A stretch of 64,000 bases of DNA from positions 33,179 to 97,178 of the forward strand of contig CAJXNI010000010.1 in the NCBI GenBank assembly GCA_913057235.1. Reading direction: 5' to 3'. Within the stretch, counting starts at the first letter, position 1, and every line of letters begins with the position of its first letter. The stretch comes from an uncultured Bacteroidota bacterium. GTDB taxonomy: Bacteria > Bacteroidota > Bacteroidia > Flavobacteriales > Schleiferiaceae. Shown here piece after piece: positions 1 through 8,950 of this stretch. The position numbers and the translations under genes were made by a program. The notes below the pieces were generated by a model. That model saw nothing but the letters and a program-made list of their open reading frames with translations, made no database searches and was not told the DNA's origin.

Positions 1-2025
1 TGGGTGGCTCCCGAAAATGGGGTGCCGCAGGGCAGCTATGAGCCGCTAAGGAGTTTGGTGGCCCCTAACCAGCTGCAAGTACTTACCCTCAGTACCACCG
101 GCCAAATTTCTGAGAATCAAAAGCTACAGGTAGACCTGGCCACCAGTAACAATGACATCAACCTTTTTTCAAATGCCCAAAAAAGCAATGATGTGGGCAC
201 GGCCGGGCGCTTGCGGTATCAGGCTAACTTTCCACTTAAAAAGGGCCAGCTTTTAAGCCGGGTGGGTTTGGAGTTTAATGAAGACCGTTATGTAACTCTA
301 GAGCGTGTGCGTCCGGTAGAGTTTGCCCGCGACTGGAACTTGCCCCTGAATTACAATGGCCAGGTGCAGCTCGGTCAGGCCGGATTGGGCTACCAGCAAG
401 ACTCGAGTCAGGTATTCTACAATTTTCAATTTTTAAATGCCCAAGGCACCCAAGGGCAAAAACACGCGCTTAACCTGAAGCATCGCGGGAAGCGGCAGGT
501 AGGGCAGTGGGCGCTTTCTTGGCTCAACAGTGAAGATACCCTGCGCAGTACCCAGTTTCTGCGCGAGCAAGGCCGCTACAGGTTTTTTATTGACAGCGCC
601 TGGTGGGTGGGTGTAGAAAGTGTGGGGGAGTGGAATCTCCAAAGCCTACGCAACCGTAGCGATAGCCTCACCGATTTCAGCTACAGCTTTTTTGAATACC
701 AGGCTTTTACCGGCTTTGGCGATACGGCCGCCAATTTTATGGAGTTTGGCTTTTTACAACGCTTGGATGATACCGCCCGGCAAGGCAGCCTGCAGCGATT
801 CTCAGTAGCCAACACCTATTTTGCCCGCGGCCAGCTCAAAACCAATTTTAATAGCCGCTTAAAACTGAGCGCCAATGTGCGCAACCTTAAAATTTTGCAA
901 CCTAGTGAAAGCCCTCTGGAAAGAACCATCACCAGCCGCGTAAGCTATTTGCAGAAACTGTTTAAAAATGCGGTGGTGAGCAACACCTTTTATGAAACCG
1001 GTGCCGGTAGCGAACCACGCAGAAGCTTTAGCTACATTGAAGTACCAGCTGGCACCGGAACCTACACCCACACCGATTACAACAACAACGGCATTAAAGA
1101 ACTGGACGAGTTTGAAATTGCGCCTACGCCAGACCTGGCTACTTTTATAAGGGTGTTTACGCCCAACAATGAATTTGTGCGCACTAACCTGATTAAGTTG
1201 GGGCAAACCTTAAATCTCAACGCGCCCTTTAGCTGGCAACAGGCCGAAGGCCTTAAGAAAACCTTAAGCAAGTTTTCGGTACTCTTTAATTATCAGGTAG
1301 ACCGAAAAACGCTGCTTACCGGCAACACCAACCGCCTGAACCCTTTTAGTGTGGTGGAGAGTGACACCCAAATAGTGGCGCTGAACAACACCTTTAGAAA
1401 TACCCTGTTTTTCAACCGGGCCCAAACCAGCTTTGGTGCTGATGCCACTTTCCGCCAAAGCGATAACCGTGCCCTGCTAAGTTTTGGGGTAGAGCAGCGT
1501 AAAGTACAGGAAGGGGTTTTAAACGTGCGCATTGGTCTAGGGGAGGCCTTTATTTTTAGAGTACGCGGCTCGGTGGCCGATAAGCAGAACCGCAGCGGCA
1601 ATTTTGAATCGCGCAATTTTGGGATTATTGGCTACACCAATCGTTATGCCTTGAGTTACCAGCCGGGCAACACTTTTACGCTAACCGGAAGCTATCAAGT
1701 GAGCAGTGAGCAGAGTAGCGGAGAGGTATCTAATCTTCTGGTGAGCCAGAATACGGGTCTAGAGCTCAATTACAACCTGGCCCAAACTGTGGCGCTCTTG
1801 CTGGAAACCAATTACATTTTCAATGGGTTTGAGGGGCAGGAAAATTCACCCGCTGGTTTTGAAATGCTGCAGGCCTTACGCCCGGGGAATAATGCCACCG
1901 TAAACTTGAGCTTACAGCGCACCTTTCTGAAAAACATCGTCTTAAGTCTAACCTATGGGGGCCGTTTCAGCAATAGCGTAAATGCCATCCACACAGGAAA
2001 TGTATCGGTGAAAGCCTTTTTTTAG
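1..2025 (+). CDS. C-terminal part of a large secreted/outer-membrane-type protein (5' end outside window)
   Basis: The frame is open from base 1, so the true start lies upstream and 674 codons are visible. I do not recognise a named family. The chain has many alternating polar/hydrophobic stretches ending in aromatic residues and finishes in Phe-Phe, as in outer-membrane beta-barrel proteins. Around residues 357-372 there is an Asp/Asn-rich loop (YNNNGIKELDEFE) like the calcium-binding loops common in large Bacteroidota surface proteins. It is followed after about 50 bp by comF on the same strand. Beta-barrel topology is inferred from composition only; function unknown. Confidence 0.6.
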   Translation, partial: WVAPENGVPQGSYEPLRSLVAPNQLQVLTLSTTGQISENQKLQVDLATSNNDINLFSNAQKSNDVGTAGRLRYQANFPLKKGQLLSRVGLEFNEDRYVTLERVRPVEFARDWNLPLNYNGQVQLGQAGLGYQQDSSQVFYNFQFLNAQGTQGQKHALNLKHRGKRQVGQWALSWLNSEDTLRSTQFLREQGRYRFFIDSAWWVGVESVGEWNLQSLRNRSDSLTDFSYSFFEYQAFTGFGDTAANFMEFGFLQRLDDTARQGSLQRFSVANTYFARGQLKTNFNSRLKLSANVRNLKILQPSESPLERTITSRVSYLQKLFKNAVVSNTFYETGAGSEPRRSFSYIEVPAGTGTYTHTDYNNNGIKELDEFEIAPTPDLATFIRVFTPNNEFVRTNLIKLGQTLNLNAPFSWQQAEGLKKTLSKFSVLFNYQVDRKTLLTGNTNRLNPFSVVESDTQIVALNNTFRNTLFFNRAQTSFGADATFRQSDNRALLSFGVEQRKVQEGVLNVRIGLGEAFIFRVRGSVADKQNRSGNFESRNFGIIGYTNRYALSYQPGNTFTLTGSYQVSSEQSSGEVSNLLVSQNTGLELNYNLAQTVALLLETNYIFNGFEGQENSPAGFEMLQALRPGNNATVNLSLQRTFLKNIVLSLTYGGRFSNSVNAIHTGNVSVKAFF

Positions 2026-2077
2026 AAAAAGCAATGCGCGGTTTTTTTGTAGTTTAGAAAGACTAAACCGCATTTTC

Positions 2078-2770
2078 GTGAAAAACTATCTGCACGCATT
2101 TTCCAATTTGTGCTACCCCAGCAGTTGCCTGGGCTGCCAGCAACCTTTGGCCGCCCAAGAAGAACTGGTTTGTTTGAATTGTTTGCTAGACCTGCCCTTA
2201 ACCCATTTTCACAAGCGACTTTCCAATCCCGTAACAGGAGCTTTTACCGGCCGGGTACCCATTCTGCGGGGTACAGCGTATCTATTTTTTCAACAAGGTG
2301 GGGTGGTGCAACAGCTTTTGCATCTTTTAAAATACAAGAACCGGCCAGAGGTAGGTGTTTTTTTAGGCGGCTATGCGGCCAGCACCTTAAAAGCAGGGTC
2401 TTTCTTTAGAACGGTAGATGCGGTAGTGCCGGTTCCCTTACATCCTGCCAAAGAAGCGCAAAGGGGTTACAATCAGGCCTTAAAAATAGCTCAAGGCCTA
2501 GCCGATGAATTGGGCCTACCCGTGGCACCGCTTTTGCTAAGGGAAAGTGCCAGCGAAAGCCAAACCCGCAAAGGGCGCTATGACCGGTATTTAAATGTAA
2601 ACACCATTTTCAGTCTACTGGAAAATGAGGCGGCAGAATGGGAGGGCAAGCATTTAGTGGTGGTAGATGATGTGCTAACAACCGGGGCTACTCTCGAAGG
2701 TTGTTTACTAGCACTACAAGGCATACCGGAGGTAAAACTTTCAGTGTTTACGCTGGCTTATGCGCCTTAG
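2078..2770 (+). CDS. comF: ComF family phosphoribosyltransferase-like protein
   Basis: 230 aa, the usual ComF length. An N-terminal zinc-ribbon (CxxC at residues 17-20 and 32-35) is followed by a type I phosphoribosyltransferase domain. Its PRPP-binding loop VVDDVLTTGAT sits near residues 195-205. In Firmicutes and Proteobacteria ComF is needed for DNA uptake; in Bacteroidota the gene is widespread but its biochemical role is not settled. The start is GTG at 2078, chosen because it is the only start upstream of the zinc ribbon that gives the standard length. The 50-bp gap before it holds a short inverted repeat (GTTTAG / CTAAAC). Confidence 0.88.
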   Translation: MKNYLHAFSNLCYPSSCLGCQQPLAAQEELVCLNCLLDLPLTHFHKRLSNPVTGAFTGRVPILRGTAYLFFQQGGVVQQLLHLLKYKNRPEVGVFLGGYAASTLKAGSFFRTVDAVVPVPLHPAKEAQRGYNQALKIAQGLADELGLPVAPLLLRESASESQTRKGRYDRYLNVNTIFSLLENEAAEWEGKHLVVVDDVLTTGATLEGCLLALQGIPEVKLSVFTLAYAP

Positions 2771-2813
2771 GTAAAAGAAGCGAGTACTTAGAGGGCCTAC
2801 CTTTAAATACTAC

Positions 2814-2821
2814 TATTTTTG
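2814..2821 (+). promoter_or_regulatory. Bacteroidota -7 promoter element (TATTTTTG)
   Basis: Exact match to TAnnTTTG, 24 bp before the start of the Ig-like lipoprotein gene. No clear -33 TTTG was found at the preferred distance, so this is a moderate call. Confidence 0.4.
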
Positions 2822-2845
2822 CCCTCTCAGCATAAATGAAAATCC

Positions 2846-4471
2846 ATGCGAAGTGTAATTATGAGGTTTCGACTTTTTTTAACGGTGGCCCTGCTGTTTG
2901 TTTTAGTCGTGGTCAGCAGTTATGTGTTTACCGGTTGCGCCAGCCGTTCGGCCCCCAGCGGAGGGGAGAAAGATACCCTCGCGGCCGGTCTGGACACCAG
3001 CTTTCCGCCTAATCAGAGTATTTATTTTACTGCCAAGGAAATTACCTTAATCTTTGACGAGTACATCAACCTTAAAAGTGCCCAGCGGCAAATTTTAATC
3101 TCCCCACCCTTGGCAGAGCCGCTGGAAATTGAAGCCCGCGCCCGGGAAGTGATCATTACGCTTAATGATTCTTTAAGAGCCAACACCACCTACATTATTT
3201 CTTTTGGGGAGGCCGTTACCGATTACACCGAAGGCAACGTGACAAAAAACCTGAAGTATGTTTTTAGCACCGGTAGCTACATAGACAGTTTAAGTTTATC
3301 TGGCACCGTAAAGCAGGCCTTTAGTGGCACGGCTGATGAAGACTTACTAGTGGCGCTTTACAACGTAAATCAAATTGAGAAACCCGATTCTTTTTTATAC
3401 CAACAGCTGCCCAACTACTACGCCAATCTTACCGAAGAGGGCACCTTTACCATGACCAACCTTAAAGCAGGTCAGTACCGTTTGGTGGCTTTTGCCGATA
3501 GAGGAGGAGATTTCAAGCTCAATACAGGTAAAGAGCGCTTCGCCTTTTGGCCAGAGGTAATAAACTTGCAGCCCGATAGCACCTACCAATACAACCTACG
3601 CAGTTACGAGCCAGCGCCTGAATTTAGGTTTTACAACGCTCGGCATAAAGCCAAAGGTAAAATAGTCTTTGCTTTTTCGGCTCCGGCCGATAGCTTCTCC
3701 ATTGACCCACTAAATATTCCTGCCGACAGCAGCTTTTTTGAAAGTAACGCCAAAAATGACACCCTCACTTTTTGGTTCAATTGTGCCAGAGATTCGGCCA
3801 AGTTTCGCTTGAACGGAGCAGGTTTCACCGACTCGGTAATCACCGTTTTCTTGCGTAAATACCAAGAGCCCAACTTAGAATTAAAGGCCCAAAAAACAGA
3901 TCTGCGAAGTTTTGACACCCTGGTGCTAGAGAGCAATTTGCCTCTGCTGAATTTTACCAAAGACAGCATCTTTTACTACGGCAAAGACACGCTTAATCAG
4001 GCGATAGTTCTAGATTCGGCCAGAGGGTTTAAAGGCTACGTGTACCCACCGTTTCGGCAAGACTTTTCTTTGAAACTGATGGGTGGGGCCGTGCAATCTT
4101 GGATAAACGCTCAGTTTGACAGTGCCGACTTTACTTTTAAGGTGCTAAAGAAAGACGACCTGGGCACCTTAAATTTTACCGTAAAGGCCGATACCGGATT
4201 TGCCTATGAATTAAAGATGCAAACCGAAGGTGGTAAATTACTGCTCACCCAGCACTTTGAAGACAGCCTAACCGTGCAGCTAAAGAATTACCTCCCTGGT
4301 AAGCTCAAAGCCTTTTTGGTGCAAGATCTCAATAGAGATAAAAGCTATACCCCTGGTGATTTTGAAACCGGTCGCTTGCCTGAGCCCCGCATTATTTACA
4401 AAGAAGAGATTGAAATAAGGGCCAACTGGGAGTTGGATTTACTTTGGCAGGTAAAATCACTACGTGATTAA
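2846..4471 (+). CDS. Ig-like domain lipoprotein
   Basis: 541 aa. A signal peptide with a lipobox ends at the Cys of TGCASRSAPSGG (about residue 31), so the mature protein is probably a lipoprotein. Residues about 45-145 fit the bacterial Ig-like (Big_5/SbsA) domain, with the typical run FDEYINLKSAQ and LRANTTYIISFG. The rest is beta-rich with no recognised domain. Such proteins are common single-copy envelope proteins in Flavobacteriia of unknown function. A second in-frame ATG at 2861 is an equally good start. The last 12 bp overlap the end of the convergent amidase gene. Confidence 0.75.
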   Translation: MRSVIMRFRLFLTVALLFVLVVVSSYVFTGCASRSAPSGGEKDTLAAGLDTSFPPNQSIYFTAKEITLIFDEYINLKSAQRQILISPPLAEPLEIEARAREVIITLNDSLRANTTYIISFGEAVTDYTEGNVTKNLKYVFSTGSYIDSLSLSGTVKQAFSGTADEDLLVALYNVNQIEKPDSFLYQQLPNYYANLTEEGTFTMTNLKAGQYRLVAFADRGGDFKLNTGKERFAFWPEVINLQPDSTYQYNLRSYEPAPEFRFYNARHKAKGKIVFAFSAPADSFSIDPLNIPADSSFFESNAKNDTLTFWFNCARDSAKFRLNGAGFTDSVITVFLRKYQEPNLELKAQKTDLRSFDTLVLESNLPLLNFTKDSIFYYGKDTLNQAIVLDSARGFKGYVYPPFRQDFSLKLMGGAVQSWINAQFDSADFTFKVLKKDDLGTLNFTVKADTGFAYELKMQTEGGKLLLTQHFEDSLTVQLKNYLPGKLKAFLVQDLNRDKSYTPGDFETGRLPEPRIIYKEEIEIRANWELDLLWQVKSLRD

Positions 4472-5248
4472 AAAGCGGTCTTGATCATTTAAAAAAGCGA
4501 AGCGCTTACGCGTTCCTTGCAGGTGCTGGTAATTCAATTTAGTGATGTGTACAATTGCTTCACCGGCTGGCGCTTTCCAAACCAACTCGCCTAAGGGATC
4601 CAGCACCCGGGAGTCTCCGGAATGATCCACGTTATTCCCATCTGGGCCCACCCGGTTTAGGCCGGCTACGTAGCATTGGTTTTCTATGGCGCGGGCGGTT
4701 AGTAAACTTTTCCAGGCAAAACTTCTACGAGCCGGCCAATTGGCTACAAAATACTGCAAGTCAAAATGCTCTTGGTTTCGGCACCAAGCCGGAAAACGCA
4801 GGTCATAACAAATTTGCGGATTGATACGCCAGCCTTTGTATTCCAACACTAGTTTTTCTGTGCCCGGTTGGTACGCCTTTTCTTCTCCCGCTAAGGTGAA
4901 CAGATGGCGTTTGCGGTAAATATGATAATGTCCATTGGGCTCCACAAAATAAAGCTGATTGTAAAATTTACTGGACTCTTTAATAATAACGCTTCCGCTG
5001 AGTGCCGTGCTGAATTTTTCAGCCATTTCCTGTAGCCATGCTAAAGTAGTTCCATTGGTATGTTCAGAGAGCTTTTGCGGATTCATGCTAAAGCCCGTGG
5101 GAAACATTTCGGGTAGCAAGGTGAGATCTGCTCCTTGAACTTGAGGCAGAAGATTTTCAAAATGCGCCAAGTTCGCTTTTTGGTCTTCCCAGTGCAGGGC
5201 AGACTGAATGAGGGCTAACTGAAAATTTTGAGGTTCTGGTGCGGGCAT
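4460..5248 (-). CDS. Nitrilase-superfamily amidohydrolase (omega-amidase-like)
   Basis: 262 aa, a standard length for the Nit/omega-amidase branch. The catalytic triad is visible: Glu47 in LLPEMFPTGF, Lys113 in YRKRHLF and Cys147 in QICYDLRFP. Enzymes of this branch hydrolyse the side-chain amide of alpha-keto-acid amides such as 2-oxoglutaramate and belong to glutamine-transaminase or methionine-salvage routes; the exact substrate here is inferred. The stop codon overlaps the convergent lipoprotein gene by 12 bp, so the two 3' ends share coding sequence. The start is ATG at 5248. Confidence 0.85.
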   Translation of the reverse strand: MPAPEPQNFQLALIQSALHWEDQKANLAHFENLLPQVQGADLTLLPEMFPTGFSMNPQKLSEHTNGTTLAWLQEMAEKFSTALSGSVIIKESSKFYNQLYFVEPNGHYHIYRKRHLFTLAGEEKAYQPGTEKLVLEYKGWRINPQICYDLRFPAWCRNQEHFDLQYFVANWPARRSFAWKSLLTARAIENQCYVAGLNRVGPDGNNVDHSGDSRVLDPLGELVWKAPAGEAIVHITKLNYQHLQGTRKRFAFLNDQDRFLIT

Positions 5249-5298
5249 AACCTATTATTTTTGGATTTTCAAGGACCTCATTTTAACCAAATTTTGGC

Positions 5299-5306
5299 TA
5301 TCTTTG
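5299..5306 (+). promoter_or_regulatory. Bacteroidota -7 promoter element (TATCTTTG)
   Basis: Exact TAnnTTTG match about 50 bp before the terminator at 5356. It could start a very short plus-strand transcript. No TTTG was seen at the right spacing upstream. Confidence 0.3.
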
Positions 5307-5355
5307 GGCAAAAGCTCCAAAAAGTTTTTTCATTTTTATGTTTTAGTTTTCGTTT

Positions 5356-5385
5356 AAGCCCTCTGTAGTACAGGGGGCTTTTTTT
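5356..5385 (+). terminator. Rho-independent terminator
   Basis: A 10-bp stem (arms 5356-5365 and 5371-5380, one G-U pair, 5-nt loop) runs into seven T residues. It points along the plus strand, where no gene precedes it within the window interval. Confidence 0.7.
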
Positions 5386-5428
5386 AGGTGGTATAAAAGT
5401 GAGGGCGCCAAGGATTTTTTCACATTTA

Positions 5429-5459
5429 TTTGGTGGTTAAAAAATTTATAGTACTTTAG
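5429..5459 (+). promoter_or_regulatory. Probable promoter of the small RNA at 5462
   Basis: TTTG at 5429-5432 is separated by 19 bp from TACTTTAG at 5452-5459, which is close to TAnnTTTG. Element and spacing fit the Bacteroidota -33/-7 consensus. The predicted start of transcription is near 5462-5466. Confidence 0.45.
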
Positions 5460-5461
5460 AA

Positions 5462-5574
5462 GGACTTAACAGGGTTCTTCATTTTTATAGGGAAATAGGG
5501 TTAGTAATCTACAGATTCCAAATAACACTGTTAAGATGTGAAAGCGGGAGTTGCAGAGTCTCCCGCTTTTTTTT
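5462..5574 (+). ncRNA. Candidate structured small RNA (possibly 6S-like)
   Basis: About 113 nt lie between a promoter-like pair and a strong terminator. The first bases CTTAACAG (5465-5472) are perfectly complementary to CTGTTAAG (5528-5535), closing a 55-nt region. That region can fold further (GTTA/TAAC and AATC-TACA-GATT). The terminator hairpin follows at 5541-5574. No convincing small ORF is present. Length and the long closed bulge architecture recall the 6S-Flavo RNA class of Flavobacteriia, but I cannot run a covariance search and the assignment is only a suggestion. Confidence 0.45.
5541..5574 (+). terminator. Rho-independent terminator of the small RNA
   Basis: A perfect 10-bp stem (5541-5550 with 5560-5569, core GCGGGAG/CTCCCGC, 9-nt loop) runs into eight T residues at 5567-5574. 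Confidence 0.85.
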
Positions 5575-5583
5575 GCCTTAATC

Positions 5584-7218
5584 TTAAATCTGGCGCGTGT
5601 TGATTTCTTTAAGATTTTGATGCAGTGTTTTCACCAAATCTTTTTTCTCAGGGTGGTAAGCCCATACATTATCAAATTGACCAATTACTTCCTCATTGGC
5701 TTGGTCTGTAATGATGAGGCTATGAAATTGCGTGCCATGGTTGTGTTGCTGTTTTTCCATGCGTTCCAGCAAGTCATCACTAATTTTATACATGATAAAA
5801 TCAGAGATTACCAATACGTCAGCATCGCGGTAACGGTGGTTTTCCAACTGAGTGAGCGCTTCATTCAAAGCCAGGCTAATATCTGTACCCCCGTGAAAGG
5901 ATTTTTTCAAGAAGGCGGCTACCTCATCAATGCTGTCTACCAAATTGTACAAATCAACGGTGTGTATGCCGCTGCTAAAATTGATTAAAAAGGCCTGCCG
6001 GTCTTCTTCGGCCGCCATTTTTAAAATGCCAAAACACAATACTTTTGCAATGCGCTCCGGCTCACCTTCCATGCTTCCGCTGGTGTCAACACACACAATA
6101 AACGGCCCTTTTTCTTTCTTTTTTATACGTTGAAAGCTTTCGCTGAAAACTTTGTTGCTGCTTACCAGCTTGCGGTCTTGGTAGCGATTTACGTTCAATT
6201 GATCGTCTGCAAAGCGCTTTAAAAACTGCCATTCTGTAGTGTCACCAAAGAGGGCCACCTCCGTGGGAAGAAGGTTGTTGAGGTCATCACCGGAGCGTAC
6301 GCCCACAATTTCACTTTTAAGGTTGGGATCTTTCACCCATTCTTTACGGATTACAATTTTCTCGTAGGTTTCCTCTTCGGTTTCAATTTCAGCCTTACGC
6401 AAGCGGCCTAAAAGCTGAGCTAGTTTTTTGAGTTCCTCTTCATTTTCCAATAGTTGGTCGTAGCGCTCTACCAAATCTAAGGTTTGGTCTTCCCAAAGGG
6501 CCCGGCTCATATCCCAGTAGCGCGAAATATGCTCGGTAAAAGGCTTCACCAGGCTGGTCAATTTTTTATACTCCTGCACTTTAGCTTCAAGCTTTTCCTT
6601 GTAGTCCTCTTTTTTATCGCGCAGCTTAGTCATCTGGTAGGTGAGAATTTTACTTTGCAGGCGCGCGTCCCATTGCCCCAAAAGATCGGTGTAAACACGT
6701 TCTATGGCCGATCGATCATCTTCGGTGAGTTCTTCGTAGTCTTTATCACCAATCAGCTCTTTCAGCTTGCTTTTATGAAAACTAGGATCCAATTCTTCTT
6801 TAGGATAAAAGCTGCTTACTTTTTGAATGAGAAAAGTCCAGCTGCGGGTAAATTGCCGCAGGTGCCTAATGCCCCAGCTTTCCAGTTCACGCTGCTCATC
6901 TTCATAAGGGTGTTTTTGAGCTACTTCTTTATAGGCTTTTCTGAACCAGGCCAGTGTGTCGGCCACCACTTGTTGGTTGAGCAACTGATTTTGCTGCGCC
7001 AACTCTTTTAAATCCGGGTCATCAAAAAGATCGTCTAGCGCCTCTTTGAAGTAATTAAAGTAGTCGCTTTTGAGTTCTGCTAAATCTGCGGGCTCACCGG
7101 TAAGTAATTCTTTTAGGTAAGCCACAAAATATTTTCGGGTGGGGCGGTCCAGCACTTGCCCAAATTCAATAAAGCGCTGGTATTCTTCTTCTATTTTGTC
7201 AATTTTTGCTGTAGCCAT
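5584..7218 (-). CDS. viaA: VWA-domain protein ViaA, partner of RavA
   Basis: 544 aa, somewhat longer than the roughly 480 aa of E. coli ViaA. The N-terminal two thirds are helical and charged. A C-terminal von Willebrand factor A domain carries the MIDAS motif DTSGSM at residues 378-383 and later a GGTD segment. ViaA works with the MoxR-type ATPase RavA; in E. coli the pair modulates respiratory complexes and Fe-S proteins and affects aminoglycoside sensitivity. Its ATG shares one base with the stop of ravA (TAATG), so the two are translationally coupled. The nearby sdh genes are a suggestive target but this is inference. Confidence 0.85.
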   Translation of the reverse strand: MATAKIDKIEEEYQRFIEFGQVLDRPTRKYFVAYLKELLTGEPADLAELKSDYFNYFKEALDDLFDDPDLKELAQQNQLLNQQVVADTLAWFRKAYKEVAQKHPYEDEQRELESWGIRHLRQFTRSWTFLIQKVSSFYPKEELDPSFHKSKLKELIGDKDYEELTEDDRSAIERVYTDLLGQWDARLQSKILTYQMTKLRDKKEDYKEKLEAKVQEYKKLTSLVKPFTEHISRYWDMSRALWEDQTLDLVERYDQLLENEEELKKLAQLLGRLRKAEIETEEETYEKIVIRKEWVKDPNLKSEIVGVRSGDDLNNLLPTEVALFGDTTEWQFLKRFADDQLNVNRYQDRKLVSSNKVFSESFQRIKKKEKGPFIVCVDTSGSMEGEPERIAKVLCFGILKMAAEEDRQAFLINFSSGIHTVDLYNLVDSIDEVAAFLKKSFHGGTDISLALNEALTQLENHRYRDADVLVISDFIMYKISDDLLERMEKQQHNHGTQFHSLIITDQANEEVIGQFDNVWAYHPEKKDLVKTLHQNLKEINTRQI

Positions 7219-8768
7219 TAGGCTTGTACATTTTCATACAGGTGCCGCAATTTTTCCAGCTTCAGCTGAAGTTCTTCCAGGCCTTCCAACACTTCTCGGT
7301 GGTTGGCCTCTACTACGGGCAGTAGTTTCTCATCAATAAAAATGTTGCCGCGACCCTGGTCTAACTCTTGGGGTTTTTCGTCTTGCACGCGCTTTTTCTG
7401 TTTTTTGAGGAAGGCCTCAATTTTTTCGTAGCGCTCATCCCAAAACTCCTTTACCAGCTTATGGGGCTTTTTAAAGAGGTACTCGTTTTTTTCTTTTTGG
7501 TAGGTAACCAAGGGTAGGCGGTGGGTTTGCGCATTGTGCTTAATGCGCACGGTAAACTGCTCGTTGGCTTTTTCGGCTCCCAGCCGGTTTACCAATTTAA
7601 AATCCTGATCGTAAATATTAATAACCTCAAGGTTGTCTACCTGCAGCCGGTTGTAGTCCTTAACTTGAATGTACCTTCCGGCAAAGTCTTCGCCATTTTT
7701 TTGCAAGGCGTAGTATTGCTCGTCTACCGGGCGAAGCACCTCTTCCGTAACGGTGTTTTTAATTTTCACCTCTTCCTCTACCTCCTGTCTAAACTCTTCA
7801 ACTTCGCGTTTAAGCATACTTAAACCAATACTTACGCTGTAACCGTGCTTGCGAATAGTTTCACTAACCATGTCTTGCACGGCTTCAATTTGACGAGGCT
7901 CGTTCCAGAGGCAATGCACCATAATAAAGCAGTCCATCAGGTCTACTTTCTTACGTTCATTCAAAAAAGCGGAGGTCCGTAGCAGACGAATGATTTTTTT
8001 CCAGCGTCTGTCATACACTTGAATATGGTGCAGCGGGTCTTGCTGTTTTTGGTTGTATTCTTCTATTTTTTTCCGAATAATCTGAATAACGCTGAGCACT
8101 TCATCCTCAACCTTAATTTTATCAATGGCTTGATGCCAGCTTTCCAGCTCCTGCGTACTCAGTTTAAAGTCGCTTTGCACCGTGTCATCGTACACGGGCT
8201 CTGTACCGGTAATCATTTTTAAGAAACGCTTACCTTGGCTAATACCCTCTAAATTGTAACGTACCAACAGGCGGTCGTACAAGGGGCCAAAGTTTTCCCC
8301 TTCCGGGGGAAGTTCATTGCTGGCTGTAATGAGGCTTTTAAGATCTACCTGAATTTCCTGCTCGCCATTACGGTAGACTTTCTCATTAATAATGGTCAGT
8401 AGGGCGTTTTGTATGGAGGAAGAGGCTTTCCAAATTTCATCTAAGAACACAATATTGGCACCGGGCATATACTGCTCGGTTTTACGCTCGTACTTATCTT
8501 CCTCTTTTAGCTTTTGAATAGACACGGGCCCAAAAACTTCTTCAGGAGTAGAAAAACGCGTCATGAGATACTCAAAACTCTGGGCATCCTTAAAGGCGTA
8601 TTTCAGTCTGCGCGCTATTAAACTTTTGCCTACTCCGGGTGGGCCCAGAAGAAAAATACTTTCTCCCGCCACCGCAGAAAGGAGCGCTAACTTAATTACT
8701 TCGTCACGTTCATAGAGGCCTCTGCTTAAATTCTCAAGCAGGCCAGTAATCTTTTCTCTTCGGGTCAT
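7218..8768 (-). CDS. ravA: MoxR-family AAA+ ATPase RavA
   Basis: 516 aa, close to E. coli RavA (498 aa). Walker A GPPGVGKS lies at residues 42-49 and Walker B IVFLDE at 106-111, followed by the helix-2 insert region and sensor residues of the MoxR clade. The C-terminal half is a RavA-type discontinuous domain rich in charged helices. RavA hexamers act as chaperone-like ATPases together with ViaA, encoded directly downstream with overlapping stop/start. The start is ATG at 8768. Nothing in the 180 bp upstream is a clear promoter on this strand. Confidence 0.87.
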   Translation of the reverse strand: MTRREKITGLLENLSRGLYERDEVIKLALLSAVAGESIFLLGPPGVGKSLIARRLKYAFKDAQSFEYLMTRFSTPEEVFGPVSIQKLKEEDKYERKTEQYMPGANIVFLDEIWKASSSIQNALLTIINEKVYRNGEQEIQVDLKSLITASNELPPEGENFGPLYDRLLVRYNLEGISQGKRFLKMITGTEPVYDDTVQSDFKLSTQELESWHQAIDKIKVEDEVLSVIQIIRKKIEEYNQKQQDPLHHIQVYDRRWKKIIRLLRTSAFLNERKKVDLMDCFIMVHCLWNEPRQIEAVQDMVSETIRKHGYSVSIGLSMLKREVEEFRQEVEEEVKIKNTVTEEVLRPVDEQYYALQKNGEDFAGRYIQVKDYNRLQVDNLEVINIYDQDFKLVNRLGAEKANEQFTVRIKHNAQTHRLPLVTYQKEKNEYLFKKPHKLVKEFWDERYEKIEAFLKKQKKRVQDEKPQELDQGRGNIFIDEKLLPVVEANHREVLEGLEELQLKLEKLRHLYENVQA

Positions 8769-8950
8769 ACAGGGCTAAAACGCTTTCGCGCGACAGCGGT
8801 TCAAGCAAGCCTTCCTTTTTTCTCAAAGCGCCTGAAATTCCTGCCAAAGGTTATGCCAAGCCTATGGAATGAGATTAAGGCAAATGCCGTATTGTAGGGT
8901 TAAGCTGATGAACTTAGCTTAGCTCTCAATAACTGATTAAACAAATTACC

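Larger units (their letters stand above)
5249..5583. other. Gene-free 335-bp interval with two transcription terminators
   Basis: No protein-coding frame is convincing here. It contains a -7 element (TATCTTTG at 5299-5306), a terminator at 5356-5385, a promoter-like pair at 5429-5459, a structured segment at 5462-5540 and a second strong terminator at 5541-5574, all on the plus strand. The flanking genes both run on the minus strand, so these plus-strand signals do not serve them. Confidence 0.7.

Noticed and set aside
5551..5988. 145-codon plus-strand frame at the 3' end of viaA
   Set aside because: It is antisense to the VWA domain and begins inside the terminator of the small RNA.
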